Positions 24,094 through 33,363 are shown, numbered from the stretch's first letter. The stretch: DNA of 64,000 bases from Pristimantibacillus sp052113225 (GCF_052113225.1 NZ_JBFRCT010000011.1:124001-188000); one strand, 5' to 3'. The notes: generated by a model not told the origin, from the letters alone. A program made the numbers and translations.

Positions 24094-26448
24094 CTAATTA
24101 CGTAATGGTGCTTCTTGCAGCTCCGCTCTCGTTTGAAGGAAACGGAAGAAGGCAACAGATGCTTCTGCTCTGGATACTTGCTTCTCCGGCAGGAAGCTGC
24201 CGTTTGACAGCGTCATGATCTTCAAGCCAACAACAATAGCCGCCTGACCTTTGTTCTCAAACTTGGCCGCATCCTTGAAGTTAATGTTGAACAATTCATC
24301 GTAGTTCGCCAGCGAATTGTATCCGAGGGCACGTACGATCAGTTCTGCCATTTCTTCGCGGTCAACCTTGCCATCCGGCTTAAAGGAGCCGTCTCCGATA
24401 TCGATCAAGTTCTGCTGAAGAGCACTTTCGATGTAGACGTAGTACTGACTTTGCTTGCCTACATCATTAAATGAAGCACTAGTTGCAGAATCAGCACTCT
24501 CGTACATAATTGGCGATCTTCCACTGTTCATAGCAAGCACAAGCATCTTAATGAGCTCTCCGCGGGTGACAATCTCATTCGGACGAACCTTTCCGTCCTT
24601 CACATCAAGCGCCTTATAGGCAACCATCAGTTCCAACTGACGTTGTGCCCAGTGACCGTCAATATCCGTTGCCTTAGGCTTCTCCAGCTGTGTCTTGTCG
24701 CCTGTCTCGCGGTTACGCCAATCTCCGGATACAGCGTCCAGGAAGATGGATTCATCAAGCTGACGCGGCACAAGGCGGTAGATGAGCTGCGCAGCGGTAT
24801 TGGATTCAACATCAGATGGCTGGATTTCGCCTGAGGCAACCATAAGATTATATTTTTGCACCGGGATCGGCTGTCCTTGATAGACATAATTTTGCGTCAA
24901 ATAATACGTCAATTCCGTCCGGTAGTATGTCATCCACTTCTCAATCGCCTGGGCTGGCGTTATGACTTTTGGAGCGGTCTCCGAATATTTGTAAGGATTG
25001 ATGCTTGCATCATAGCTTCGTACAACACCGGTATTCGCATCAATTGTGATGTTCACATTGTCATAATCTGTTATTGCGCCATTTACCTTGTGTACAAAGT
25101 TAAAGTAATAAGAGTCGATATTCTGTACTTTGTCCGGGTCATATTGCGACTTATCCCTTTTCACAATATAAAGCTCATCCGCTACCCAAGGAAGCTGTTT
25201 TTTCACCGCTTCAATTGCCTTAGCCTCTGCTTGGTCATAAGACAGCGCCGGCTTTGCATTGGTGGACTTATTATTATACTCATAGAAGTAGAAGCTGCTG
25301 ACTACACCAGTCCGGCTGTCTACCGTTGCGGAAGCGGAGCCTATGCTTTCCTTGCCGTTCTTCAGCTCCCAATCCAGACGCCAGTTCGCAGAAGCGACAC
25401 CGGAAGACTCATCCGTATTCTCGGAATAGCTGGAGCTGCTGAATTCTGCATTTGCTGGAAGAGTGAAAGCCGCCAATACCGCTTTCTTCGCTTGGTCCTC
25501 TGTAATATTAGAAGCAGCAGGAGCATCGCCAAGCGATTTATCGGATAGCGGGGTTTCCGACACTTGATCCGAATTCACATAACTGCTTTGCACTTCCTTG
25601 CCCGTTGCAGCATCAATCGCAAAGGCACCCATATCATAGCTTAGCACTGGATTACGTGGTCCTTGTACATTGTAAGGGATAATGTATCTAAGCTCTGGCT
25701 TTGCCTGCTCGATGAGCTTTGTCTTCGCTTCATCCGCCGTCAGCTTTACATCAACCTTAGGGAATTTAATCGTATCATCCCACTGCAGGGAATAACGAAG
25801 AACATGCCCTTCGCTGTCAACATCCAGTTCAATGTAGTTATCGACGTACGGAATATCGCCTACTATCCGGTCAAATCGCAAAGTATGCCGCACCTCACCA
25901 GAAAGCGGAGGCAGCGTCTGAGCACCATATTCCGGATTATATTTCACTTGATCCTTATACTTTGCCGCCACAGTAGACAAGAAGGAATAAGCAATTTGCT
26001 GCGCTTTGTCCCGTTCTACTTTTAAGGGATACGTAGGCTTAGCACTTGGGTTATCGAGATAGGCGCTGTAATCAAGAAGCTGGCCGTCATCGGCATTAAG
26101 CCGGACGTAGATGCTGCCCTTGCTTTTGCCATTCACCTTGTAGACGAAATCCATTCCCCATACACTACGTTTGCCGCCTGCCAGCGTATCTGTCGATAAC
26201 GAGGCACCTTGCAGGGTATAGTCTTTAGGGATGCTTACCAATTGCCGAGCCAATGACTCTGCTTTTTCTTTGGACACTTTCACATCTACAGGGGCAACTG
26301 AGCCTACATTGGGCACAGCAGCATCTCCTGACACGGCAGACACAGCCGGTTTGTCAACGCTTTCAGCAAAAGCCGCCGCAGGCATACTGCTCGTCAGCAT
26401 AACCGCTGCAGCAAGAGTAACGAGCTTCTTACGATGATTCATCACCAT
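24094..26448 (-). CDS. S-layer-anchored YcdB/YcdC-repeat protein
   Basis: 784 residues from ATG 26448 (GGGAGG 6 nt upstream). Signal peptide about 6-31 ending AFAES. The region about 50-570 holds several YcdB/YcdC (PepSY-like) repeats, each with a DAxTG(K/V)V turn such as DAATGKEVQSSY, DSRTGVVSSFYFY and DANTGVVRSYD. Three SLH modules occupy about 590-775 (DIDGHWAQRQLELM, FNDVGKQSQYYVYIESAL, INFKDAAKFENKGQAAIVV). It should be secreted and bound to the cell-wall polymer via the SLH domains. PepSY-type repeats are thought to inhibit or chaperone secreted peptidases; no target is visible here. Monocistronic. Confidence 0.88.
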   Translation of the reverse strand: MVMNHRKKLVTLAAAVMLTSSMPAAAFAESVDKPAVSAVSGDAAVPNVGSVAPVDVKVSKEKAESLARQLVSIPKDYTLQGASLSTDTLAGGKRSVWGMDFVYKVNGKSKGSIYVRLNADDGQLLDYSAYLDNPSAKPTYPLKVERDKAQQIAYSFLSTVAAKYKDQVKYNPEYGAQTLPPLSGEVRHTLRFDRIVGDIPYVDNYIELDVDSEGHVLRYSLQWDDTIKFPKVDVKLTADEAKTKLIEQAKPELRYIIPYNVQGPRNPVLSYDMGAFAIDAATGKEVQSSYVNSDQVSETPLSDKSLGDAPAASNITEDQAKKAVLAAFTLPANAEFSSSSYSENTDESSGVASANWRLDWELKNGKESIGSASATVDSRTGVVSSFYFYEYNNKSTNAKPALSYDQAEAKAIEAVKKQLPWVADELYIVKRDKSQYDPDKVQNIDSYYFNFVHKVNGAITDYDNVNITIDANTGVVRSYDASINPYKYSETAPKVITPAQAIEKWMTYYRTELTYYLTQNYVYQGQPIPVQKYNLMVASGEIQPSDVESNTAAQLIYRLVPRQLDESIFLDAVSGDWRNRETGDKTQLEKPKATDIDGHWAQRQLELMVAYKALDVKDGKVRPNEIVTRGELIKMLVLAMNSGRSPIMYESADSATSASFNDVGKQSQYYVYIESALQQNLIDIGDGSFKPDGKVDREEMAELIVRALGYNSLANYDELFNINFKDAAKFENKGQAAIVVGLKIMTLSNGSFLPEKQVSRAEASVAFFRFLQTRAELQEAPLRN

Positions 26449-26545
26449 AAATAACCTCCCATGCTTTTCCATTCTTGTTAATCAGCTAAATAGACGCTTC
26501 TGTTGCCCAGAAAGTTGCATCCTAGTCCATAAATTTGATGGAATA

Positions 26546-26593
26546 AAAAAAGACTGCTCTTCATGGTCAGCTGACCATAGAGAGCAGTCTTTC
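26546..26593 (-). terminator. rho-independent terminator of trxA
   Basis: Long stem AAAGACTGCTCT...ATGGTCA / TGACCAT...AGAGCAGTCTTT with one short bulge, followed on the minus strand by seven T. Confidence 0.95.
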
Positions 26594-26611
26594 ATCACTT
26601 CAAGCCAAATC

Positions 26612-26923
26612 TTACAGTTGACCTGCAATTTTTGCTTTCAAAGCGTCTTTTTGTTGTACGCCAACCATTTTGTCAACAGGTTGACCATCTTTGAACAGAA
26701 TCAGCGTAGGGATGCTCATTACGCCGAATTGTGAAGCCAATTCTGGCTCTTCGTCAACGTTGATTTTCGCGATTACCGCTTGGCCTTCCAGTTCAGTTGC
26801 AAGCTCCTCCACGATAGGAAGCTGCATTTTGCAAGGTCCGCACCAAGGTGCCCAGAAATCTACCAAAGAAACGCCATTTTGTACGCTAGTTGCAAAGTTT
26901 TCTTTCGTCAATGCTACTGCCAT
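26612..26923 (-). CDS. trxA: thioredoxin
   Basis: 103-residue thioredoxin from ATG 26923 (GAGAGGATGATT upstream); an in-frame TTG two codons earlier is less likely. Active site WAPWCGPCK (about 27-35) with the family variant KMQLPIVEEL after it, the cis-Pro in SIPTLILFKDG (about 72-82). Cytosolic disulfide reductase serving ribonucleotide reductase and peroxiredoxins such as the bcp product at 63433. Confidence 0.97.
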   Translation of the reverse strand: MAVALTKENFATSVQNGVSLVDFWAPWCGPCKMQLPIVEELATELEGQAVIAKINVDEEPELASQFGVMSIPTLILFKDGQPVDKMVGVQQKDALKAKIAGQL

Positions 26924-26987
26924 TGTCAATCATCCTCTCCATTTGGTTTATGATTAAGGGAATTCCGCCACGTACCGTTACTGTCGC

Positions 26988-27413
26988 CTAATCACAGCCA
27001 CAAGCATGAATTTGCTTCAGTACATCTTGAATCGTGATGCCGCTAAAGTAGCCTTCCAGCTGCTTCTCGGCTGTACAGAAGATTCCAAACATAACCTGGT
27101 TCATATTCGAGCCAACAACGCAATCCATACCCGGGTCACCCGAGCACCAGCTCGGAATAAATGAGCCTTGCGCCATGACGCGATATACATCACCAAGTGT
27201 AACGACATTTGGATCAATTGTAAGCCTGTAGCCGCCCCCTGCGCCTTCCCTCGTATCGACAAAGCCGCTTTTGCGTAAACCGCTCATGACTTTACGAACT
27301 CTTGCGGAGTGGGTGCCTACGTTGTCGGCGATCATCTCACTGCTTGCCATCCGCTCGGGCAGATAGGCTAAATAAACGAGACTGTGTACGGCAATCGTAA
27401 ATTCGCTGTTCAA
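26988..27413 (-). CDS. Rrf2-family transcriptional regulator
   Basis: 141 residues, starting at TTG 27413 with GGGAGG about 9 nt upstream. N-terminal winged helix (about 1-80) with the Rrf2 wing GAGGGYRLTIDP (about 60-71). The C-terminal part has Cys at SWCSGDPGMDC (about 91 and 99), FGIFC and HACGCD, so redox, thiol or metal-cluster sensing is plausible, though the classical IscR/NsrR spacing is not evident. Its promoter is overlapped by a perfect 8+8 inverted repeat, which suggests autoregulation. The nearest possible co-target is trxA, downstream on the same strand. Confidence 0.88.
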   Translation of the reverse strand: MNSEFTIAVHSLVYLAYLPERMASSEMIADNVGTHSARVRKVMSGLRKSGFVDTREGAGGGYRLTIDPNVVTLGDVYRVMAQGSFIPSWCSGDPGMDCVVGSNMNQVMFGIFCTAEKQLEGYFSGITIQDVLKQIHACGCD

Positions 27414-27436
27414 TGTGAACGGCCTCCCTGTTTAGT

Positions 27437-27471
27437 ACTGTAATAATATCAATTACAGTTAACATTGTCAA
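27437..27471 (-). promoter_or_regulatory. promoter and inverted-repeat operator of the Rrf2 gene
   Basis: Minus strand: -35 TTGACA (27471-27466), 17 nt, -10 TATTAT (27448-27443). A perfect inverted repeat ACTGTAAT-N7-ATTACAGT (27437-27459) covers the -10 and half the spacer, the position expected for an autorepressor. Confidence 0.85.
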
Positions 27472-27545
27472 TAGCAGGCCGCCCGATTTCCGCCACAGTC
27501 TATAGGGTGCGACGGCGGCACCCCCCTTATTCGTCAAGCCTTATG

Positions 27546-28379
27546 CTAGAAATTGAAATTCATGGGGTCCGAACCAAGACGGCGGTTCTCATTCAAGCCA
27601 TTGATGGCTTCCATCTCGCCAGCTGTTAACTCAAAATTGAAAATATTTGCATTCTCGATAATCCGGCATTTCGTTACGGACTTCGGTATGGTAACAATTC
27701 CGTTCTGCAAATCCCAGCGCAAAATAACCTGAGCAGCTGATTTGCCATGCTTATGTCCGATATCTTGTAAGAGTGGGACGTCCAAATGGCCCTGCAGCAA
27801 AGGACTCCATGCCTCAAGCTGAATGTTACGGTCCTTGCAGTAGCTTTGCAGCTCCGGCTGAGTCAGGAATGGCTGGAACTCCACCTGATTAACGGCTGGC
27901 ACCACTTCACAGCTGCCAAGCAGATCTTCCAGGTGAGGAATCAGAAAATTGCTGACGCCAATTGCGCGGACATGACCATCCTTGTACAACTTCTCCAAGG
28001 CGCGGTATGTATCTTTGTATTTGCCGGCAACAGGCCAGTGAACCAGATACAAATCAATTACATCAAGCTGCAGCTTTCTGCGGCTATCCTCGAAAGCCTT
28101 AAGCGTGCTCTCATAGCCTTGATTGCTGTTCCATACCTTAGTCGTAATGAACAGCTCTTCGCGCTTCACTCCACTCGCTGCGATCGCTCTGCCTACACCT
28201 TCCTCATTGCCGTAGGCCGCCGCCGTATCAATGCTGCGGTATCCTGCTTCTAGAGCATCGGCTATTGCCTGCTCCACCTGCGCACCTTCTTGCGTTTTGT
28301 ACACACCAAGACCCAGCCAAGGCATCTTGATCCCATTGTTTAATTCCGTACATTGCGTAATAGATGTAAAGTTACTCAC
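27546..28379 (-). CDS. aldo/keto reductase
   Basis: NADPH-dependent carbonyl reductase of 277 residues, similar in layout to 2,5-diketo-D-gluconate reductase/methylglyoxal reductase AKR5. Catalytic tetrad visible: Asp in SIDTAAAYGNE (about 48), Tyr in the same motif, Lys in FITTKVWN (about 80) and His in LYLVHWPV (about 113). The cofactor-binding C-terminal segment IPKSVTKCRIIENANIF is present (about 236-252). Divergent from the small gene at 28582; substrate not predictable. Confidence 0.93.
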   Translation of the reverse strand: MSNFTSITQCTELNNGIKMPWLGLGVYKTQEGAQVEQAIADALEAGYRSIDTAAAYGNEEGVGRAIAASGVKREELFITTKVWNSNQGYESTLKAFEDSRRKLQLDVIDLYLVHWPVAGKYKDTYRALEKLYKDGHVRAIGVSNFLIPHLEDLLGSCEVVPAVNQVEFQPFLTQPELQSYCKDRNIQLEAWSPLLQGHLDVPLLQDIGHKHGKSAAQVILRWDLQNGIVTIPKSVTKCRIIENANIFNFELTAGEMEAINGLNENRRLGSDPMNFNF

Positions 28380-28581
28380 AGCAAAGCTCCTCCCTTATTG
28401 TAAGGTTCTGCTTATTAAGGACAACTTCTACACTATTTTACCACTGATTCCTACTGGTGAACAATTAAGCTGCTATAGAATTATTAGTAAAAAGTTCATA
28501 ACAAAGCTGTCATCTTCATGGCAGATGCACGAATACATATGTACGGAATGGCGAATCAGCAGGCGAAGGAGGTGTGTAGGA

Positions 28582-28797
28582 ATGGCGCTGTGGTGGAATC
28601 GGTGGGTCGCCTTTCGAACCGAGGGCGGTTCCAGGGCAGAGGAGATTGACAGGCTTCAGGCACATTTCAAAGAAAATGGTGTGAAATCTAAAATCACCCT
28701 GGAAGGCAGCTCCTTGAAACGGATTCATGTACGCAGCAAGGACGAGGACCGCGCCAAGGAGCTCGCGGCTTCATTCGACGCCGAGCACTCTCAATAA
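28582..28797 (+). CDS. small conserved-looking protein, unknown function
   Basis: 71 residues from ATG 28582 with AAGGAGGTG 7 nt upstream. Starts MALWWNRWVAFRTEGG; the rest looks like a small alpha/beta fold with a basic strand (KSKITLEGSSLKRIHVRSKD) followed by a helix (RAKELAASFDAE). No signal or TM beyond a Trp-rich N-terminus. Good ribosome site and codon use support it as real. Confidence 0.7.
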   Translation: MALWWNRWVAFRTEGGSRAEEIDRLQAHFKENGVKSKITLEGSSLKRIHVRSKDEDRAKELAASFDAEHSQ

Positions 28798-28898
28798 GCT
28801 TGATTCAGCCGCAATCCGCAGTTTCTTTTTAGGGCGACAACTTGGACGGAAGGCAAGCCTTCGTCCGGTTGCCGCCATTTTTTGAAATATCCAAAGCC

Positions 28899-28926
28899 TT
28901 GATCTTCGAGGGGATATGTGTATAAT
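28899..28926 (+). promoter_or_regulatory. sigma-A promoter of the guanidine exporter operon
   Basis: -35 TTGATC (28899-28904), 16-nt spacer, -10 TATAAT (28921-28926), immediately upstream of the riboswitch aptamer. Confidence 0.85.
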
Positions 28927-28929
28927 ACA

Positions 28930-29070
28930 GGTTAGTGGTTTTCTAGGGTTCCGCTAAGCCTTGTTGCTTAGGTCTGGTCCGAGGGAAAACGCACAGCAAT
29001 AGCTGTGATCACGGAAGGATAAAAACCTGGGAGTCGCCTGCGCCAGCAGTGTACTCCCAGGTTTTATTTT
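28930..29070 (+). ncRNA. guanidine-I riboswitch (ykkC class) with terminator
   Basis: Conserved ykkC elements in order: TTCTAGGGTTCCGC, GGTCTGGTCCGAGGG, a hairpin GCACAGCAATAGCTGTG, then ATCACGGAAGGATAAA. The expression platform is a terminator, stem AAAACCTGGGAG / CTCCCAGGTTTT followed by ATTTT (to 29070). Guanidinium binding prevents termination in this class. It is followed 45 nt later by paired SMR exporter genes, the classic target. Confidence 0.95.
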
Positions 29071-29114
29071 GCCATTTTTAAATCTAACATCACGTGTAAG
29101 GGGGAATATTTTTC

Positions 29115-29468
29115 ATGAAAAAGCAATGGCTTCAAGTTTATGTAGCCGCTGTATTTGAAGTGATGTGGGTAACGGGGCTGAAGCATGCGGACAATGGCTG
29201 GAGCTGGGCTGGCACCTTTATTGCCATCCTTCTTAGCTTTGTCCTGCTTATCAAAGCAAGCAGCGAGCTTCCTGTTGGCACCGTCTATGCCGTCTTCGTT
29301 GGCCTTGGCACGACCGGTACCGTCATCTCGGAATCCGTCTTTTTTGGTCATCCGCTTCACGCGGCTAAATTATTGTTTATTGCGCTTCTTCTAATTGGCA
29401 TCATTGGCCTTAAACTCGTTACACCAGAGCACACAAATGCGGGCGAGAAGAAAGGAGCTTCCTCATGA
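29115..29468 (+). CDS. ykkC: SMR-family guanidinium exporter subunit (YkkC/Gdx-like)
   Basis: 117-residue four-helix SMR protein. Conserved membrane Glu in VAAVFEVMWVTGLKHAD (about residue 15), GTVYAVFVGLGTTGTV (about 55-70) typical of the Gdx/SugE branch, and a polar Lys-rich tail. Together with the next gene it should form a hetero-oligomeric H+/guanidinium antiporter. Controlled by the guanidine-I riboswitch immediately upstream; its stop overlaps the next start by 4 nt (ATGA). Confidence 0.92.
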   Translation: MKKQWLQVYVAAVFEVMWVTGLKHADNGWSWAGTFIAILLSFVLLIKASSELPVGTVYAVFVGLGTTGTVISESVFFGHPLHAAKLLFIALLLIGIIGLKLVTPEHTNAGEKKGASS

Positions 29469-29779
29469 ACTGGGTATCCCTAATTTGCGCGGGTTTGTTC
29501 GAAATGCTGGGCGTCGTTATGATGAACAAAGTAAATGAAAAGCGAAGCTTTAAGAACATCGCCCTCCTGCTTATTGGCTTTGGCATGAGCTTTGTGTGTC
29601 TCTCCTATGCGATGCAAAGCCTCGATATGAGTATCGCTTATGCGATCTGGACGGGTATTGGCGCTACTGGCGGAGCCATCCTAGGTATGGTTCTATACGG
29701 CGAGCCTAAAAATGCATTGCGCATCTTCTTTATCACATTGATCATCGGAGCCGTCATAGGTCTCAAGCTTGTCGCTTAA
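29465..29779 (+). CDS. ykkD: SMR-family guanidinium exporter subunit (YkkD/Gdx-like)
   Basis: 104-residue SMR protein, partner of the previous gene (ATGA overlap). Conserved Glu in ICAGLFEMLGVVMMNK (about 13), YAIWTGIGATGGAILGMVLYGEP (about 60-82, read in two parts). Four TM helices. Paired unequal SMR subunits under one riboswitch match the ykkCD arrangement, where both subunits are needed for transport. Confidence 0.92.
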   Translation: MNWVSLICAGLFEMLGVVMMNKVNEKRSFKNIALLLIGFGMSFVCLSYAMQSLDMSIAYAIWTGIGATGGAILGMVLYGEPKNALRIFFITLIIGAVIGLKLVA

Positions 29780-29782
29780 GCG

Positions 29783-29882
29783 GAAACGTCTGCACCTTCC
29801 CTAGGAGGAGCAGACGTTTCCGCTCCAGAACGCAGTAAGGGGCTGTCCCTTAGCCATTCGGCTTTGGGACAGCCCCTTCGTG
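29783..29882. terminator. two hairpins between convergent ykkD and RNase J genes
   Basis: First stem GCGGAAACGTCTGC / GCAGACGTTTCCGC (29784-29826, loop about 15 nt). Second stem AAGGGGCTGTCCC / GGGACAGCCCCTT (29837-29879). Neither has a long T-run, but together they insulate the two converging units. Confidence 0.75.
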
Positions 29883-29931
29883 TATTTCATCGGCTCACTA
29901 AACAAAAAGAAGTGGACTGGTTAGGTGCCGA

Positions 29932-31608
29932 TTACACTTCCATGATGATAGGAAGGATCATCGGCTTTCTTTTCGTTTGTTCATATAAGAATCGACCAAG
30001 CGCGTCTTTCACGTTTGATTTCAGCGTTGTCCATTGGTTCACGTTATCGCTGATGGATTTCGTAATCGTTCTAGTCACAATTCTGCCTGCTTCCTCAAGC
30101 AGTCCTTCCGACTCGCGTACATAGACGAAACCGCGGGAGATAATATCCGGCCCCGATTTGATGGTCTTGTCTTGCTTGCTGATCGTTACAACAACGACAA
30201 GAATGCCGTCTTGGGACAAATGCTTGCGGTCGCGAAGCACGATATTGCCGACATCGCCGATACCAAGTCCGTCGATATACGTATTGCCAGCCGGCACTTT
30301 GCCGGATTTGCGTGCATCGCCGTTAACGATTTCTACGATTTCGCCGTTATCGACGATAAAAGTATGACCTTGCTCTACGCCAACTGCTTCTGCCAGCTTC
30401 TTATGATGGAGCTGCATCCGGTATTCGCCGTGAATAGGGATGAAATATTTCGGCTTCATCAATTGAAGCATCAGCTTCAGCTCTTCTTGGCTGCCGTGGC
30501 CGGATACGTGCATACCCGTCGTTGAACCAGAACCGTAGATTACGTTCGCTCCAAGACGGAACAGCTCGTCCACTGTACGGCCGATACTGCGCTCATTGCC
30601 CGGAATAGGCGTTGCCGAGATAATAACCGTATCACCTTCGAGAATTTCCACCTGGCGATGGTTCGAGCGAGCCATACGAGTCAATGCCGACATTGGCTCC
30701 CCTTGGCTGCCTGTACAAAGAATAACGACTTGATTATCCGCATAACGGTTCACTTCGTTTGTCTCAATCAGCATGCCGTCCGGAATATCCAAATATCCAA
30801 GCTCCGAAGCAATGGTAATCATGTTGACCATACTGCGTCCGATAATCGCGAGCTTCCGTCCAGTTACTGCCGCTGCATCAACGACCTGCTGCAGACGATA
30901 CACGTTCGAAGCGAAAGTTGAGACGATAACACGGCGCTCTGCTTTGCGGAAAGCATCGATGAAATTAGCTCCTACGATACGTTCCGAAGGCGTAAAGCCC
31001 GGGCGCTCAGCGTTTGTACTTTCCGATAGCAGAGCAAGTACACCTCTGCGGCCAATCTCGGCCATACGATGAATATCCGCATGATCGCCAACCGGCGTTT
31101 GGTCAAACTTGAAGTCGCCTGTATGAACGACTACACCTTCCGGTGTATCAAGCACGACACCAAGGGAATCCGGAATACTGTGGTTTGTCTTGAAGAATGT
31201 CGCCGTCATGGAGCCCAGCTTAAGCTCGGAATCCGAATTAATCAAGTGGCGCTCCGTCGATCCCAGAAGACCAGCTTCCTTCAATTTCCCTTCGATCAAT
31301 CCCATTGTCAATCGACTTGCGTAGACAGGCATGCTCAGCTGCTTCAAGATATACGGTAGGCCTCCAATGTGGTCCTCGTGGCCGTGCGTAATGAGCAATG
31401 CTCTAACCTTGTCCTTATTCTCGATAAGGTACGTGATATCCGGCACGATGATGTCGATGCCGAGAAGTTCCTCATCCGGGAATTTGGAACCGCAATCAAT
31501 TACAATAATGTCGTTTGCGTATTGTACCGCGTACATGTTCTTGCCAATTTCGCCTACGCCGCCCAAGGCAAAAATGGTTAGTTTTTTATCCGTTTTATGG
31601 TTATTCAA
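29932..31608 (-). CDS. rnjA: ribonuclease J
   Basis: Metallo-beta-lactamase/beta-CASP ribonuclease with 5'-exo and endonuclease activity, central to mRNA decay and rRNA maturation in Firmicutes. 558 residues. Metal motif THGHEDHIGG (about 74-83), second His/Asp in VVHTGDFKFDQTP, the beta-CASP CTGSQGEPMSAL (about 300-311), PGNERSIGRTVDELFR and the C-terminal dimer region. TTG start at 31608 with AGGAGG 7 nt upstream. Length fits RNase J1; J1 versus J2 cannot be settled from this locus alone. Confidence 0.93.
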   Translation of the reverse strand: MNNHKTDKKLTIFALGGVGEIGKNMYAVQYANDIIVIDCGSKFPDEELLGIDIIVPDITYLIENKDKVRALLITHGHEDHIGGLPYILKQLSMPVYASRLTMGLIEGKLKEAGLLGSTERHLINSDSELKLGSMTATFFKTNHSIPDSLGVVLDTPEGVVVHTGDFKFDQTPVGDHADIHRMAEIGRRGVLALLSESTNAERPGFTPSERIVGANFIDAFRKAERRVIVSTFASNVYRLQQVVDAAAVTGRKLAIIGRSMVNMITIASELGYLDIPDGMLIETNEVNRYADNQVVILCTGSQGEPMSALTRMARSNHRQVEILEGDTVIISATPIPGNERSIGRTVDELFRLGANVIYGSGSTTGMHVSGHGSQEELKLMLQLMKPKYFIPIHGEYRMQLHHKKLAEAVGVEQGHTFIVDNGEIVEIVNGDARKSGKVPAGNTYIDGLGIGDVGNIVLRDRKHLSQDGILVVVVTISKQDKTIKSGPDIISRGFVYVRESEGLLEEAGRIVTRTITKSISDNVNQWTTLKSNVKDALGRFLYEQTKRKPMILPIIMEV

Positions 31609-31808
31609 AAATAATCCTCCTATTTTATAAGACTGCGACGATTGTTATACTTCAAACTAAAAATCCGAACCAGTCACTTGCCACCATTATAGCACGAAAA
31701 AATAACAAAATGGAAATAGGCTGTTAAGCCTTTTTAAAACTCAATACTACGCTTATATTTCATTCACGAAACGTATGCTGCTACTTAATGAAGGTGCATC
31801 CGTTTTCG

Positions 31809-32231
31809 CTAGTCCCTGCTGAATTTCCTCCAAGCCGCAATCGCCGCATTCACGGACAATCCAAGCGCCACGCCTATGATTACCGCTGCCAAATTAAGCC
31901 CATGTACGAATAGCAGCAGTACGCCGCCGCCCAAATCATCCTCAGGAAGTGGAAAAACAAGCCCCATCAGATAACCGGTAACGACCAGCATCGGCACCCA
32001 AATAACAGGGATAAACAATGCAAAATACCAATATTTACGGCGGAACCACACTATAACAGGCAACGCATATACTGCCGATGTTACTGCAAAAACGATGTAT
32101 GCCTCATCTATAGCGGCACTATAGCGATAGGCCAGTTGAAAAAAAGTATTCCCGATTACGGCGTAAATAACGCTTGCGAGTACAACGAAAAGTGTTGCCC
32201 GGCTAAACCCAGGTCTCGCAGACGGCTTCAT
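31809..32231 (-). CDS. integral membrane protein, unknown function
   Basis: 140 residues with four TM helices (about 11-31, 42-60, 67-88, 103-127) and a PLPEDDLGGG periplasmic-type loop before the last. Starts in the hisC stop (TAATG overlap), so it is translated with hisC. No family recognised. Confidence 0.65.
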   Translation of the reverse strand: MKPSARPGFSRATLFVVLASVIYAVIGNTFFQLAYRYSAAIDEAYIVFAVTSAVYALPVIVWFRRKYWYFALFIPVIWVPMLVVTGYLMGLVFPLPEDDLGGGVLLLFVHGLNLAAVIIGVALGLSVNAAIAAWRKFSRD

Positions 32232-33295
32232 TATCGCTTAATGATCCCTTTAAGAGCATCAATAAAGGACTTCATTTCTTCATCCGTTCCAATCGTTACA
32301 CGCAAATATTGATCAATACGCGGCTGTTTGAAATAGCGGACAAGTACGCCCTGCTCACGCAGCTGTTGGAACAATTGCTCTGCAGCATGATCGGGATGGG
32401 AAATGAATACAAAGTTTGCTGCGGAATCCGTTACCTTAAAGCCAATCTCCTTCAGCTCCGCCGTTACCTTATCGCGTGTATGAATGACCTTCGCTGTAAT
32501 CTCACGGAAATACGCTTCATCTTTAATCGCAGCAACGGAGCCTGCAAGCGCAAGGCGGTCAAGCGTATAAGAGTTGAACGAGTTCTTGACGCGGTTAAGC
32601 CCATCAATCAGTTCCTCACTGCCAAGTGCCCAGCCTACACGAAGGCCAGCAAGCGAGCGGGATTTAGAGAGTGTCTGCACAACGAGCAGGTTCGGATATT
32701 CGTTCACAAGCTTCGCAGCAGATTCCCCGCCGAAATCAATATAAGCTTCATCAATAAGGACCACTTGATCCGGATTTTGGGTGAGCAGACTCCGAATGTC
32801 ATCAAGCGAGATCAGCATCGCAGTAGGTGCATTCGGATTCGGGATAACAATACCGCCGGATTCGCGGCGGCTGAATTCGTCAAGCGGCAGCTTGAACTGC
32901 TCATCCAGCGGGATTATGTCAGCCTTAAGCTGATAAAACTCTGCATACACCTTGTAGAAGCTGTATGTAATATCAGCGAAGGCTACCGGCTTCGCTGGGT
33001 TAAAGAACGCTGCAAAAGCGAAAGCAAGCACTTCATCAGAACCGTTGCCTACAAAGACTTGCGATGGAGCAACCTCGAAATAATCAGCGATTGTCCGCAC
33101 AAGCGTATCGCAGGCCGGATCAGGGTACAGCCGTAAATCATCGTTAGTCACAGCCCGAATCGCTTCCAATACTTTTGGTGAAGGCGGATACGGGTTTTCA
33201 TTGGTGTTCAGCTTAATATATTTTTTGTCCTTCGGCTGCTCCCCTGGTACATATGGAACTAAAGAAGCTGTGAGCGGACTCCAAAACTTACTCAA
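32231..33295 (-). CDS. hisC: histidinol-phosphate aminotransferase
   Basis: PLP class-II aminotransferase of 354 residues converting imidazole-acetol phosphate to histidinol phosphate; some Firmicute HisC enzymes also transaminate aromatic amino acids. N-terminal KLNTNENPYPPSP (about 28-40), the PLP-Lys motif VQTLSKSRSLAGLRVG (about 204-219), and the C-terminal LRVTIGTDEEM (about 330). TTG start at 33295 with GGGGAG 8 nt upstream. Stands apart from other his genes. Confidence 0.92.
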   Translation of the reverse strand: MSKFWSPLTASLVPYVPGEQPKDKKYIKLNTNENPYPPSPKVLEAIRAVTNDDLRLYPDPACDTLVRTIADYFEVAPSQVFVGNGSDEVLAFAFAAFFNPAKPVAFADITYSFYKVYAEFYQLKADIIPLDEQFKLPLDEFSRRESGGIVIPNPNAPTAMLISLDDIRSLLTQNPDQVVLIDEAYIDFGGESAAKLVNEYPNLLVVQTLSKSRSLAGLRVGWALGSEELIDGLNRVKNSFNSYTLDRLALAGSVAAIKDEAYFREITAKVIHTRDKVTAELKEIGFKVTDSAANFVFISHPDHAAEQLFQQLREQGVLVRYFKQPRIDQYLRVTIGTDEEMKSFIDALKGIIKR

Positions 33296-33363
33296 TGTTC
33301 ATTCTCCCCTCAGGTTTTATTTCATGCTATGACTTACATTTAATGATAATCATGTGTCTTGTC

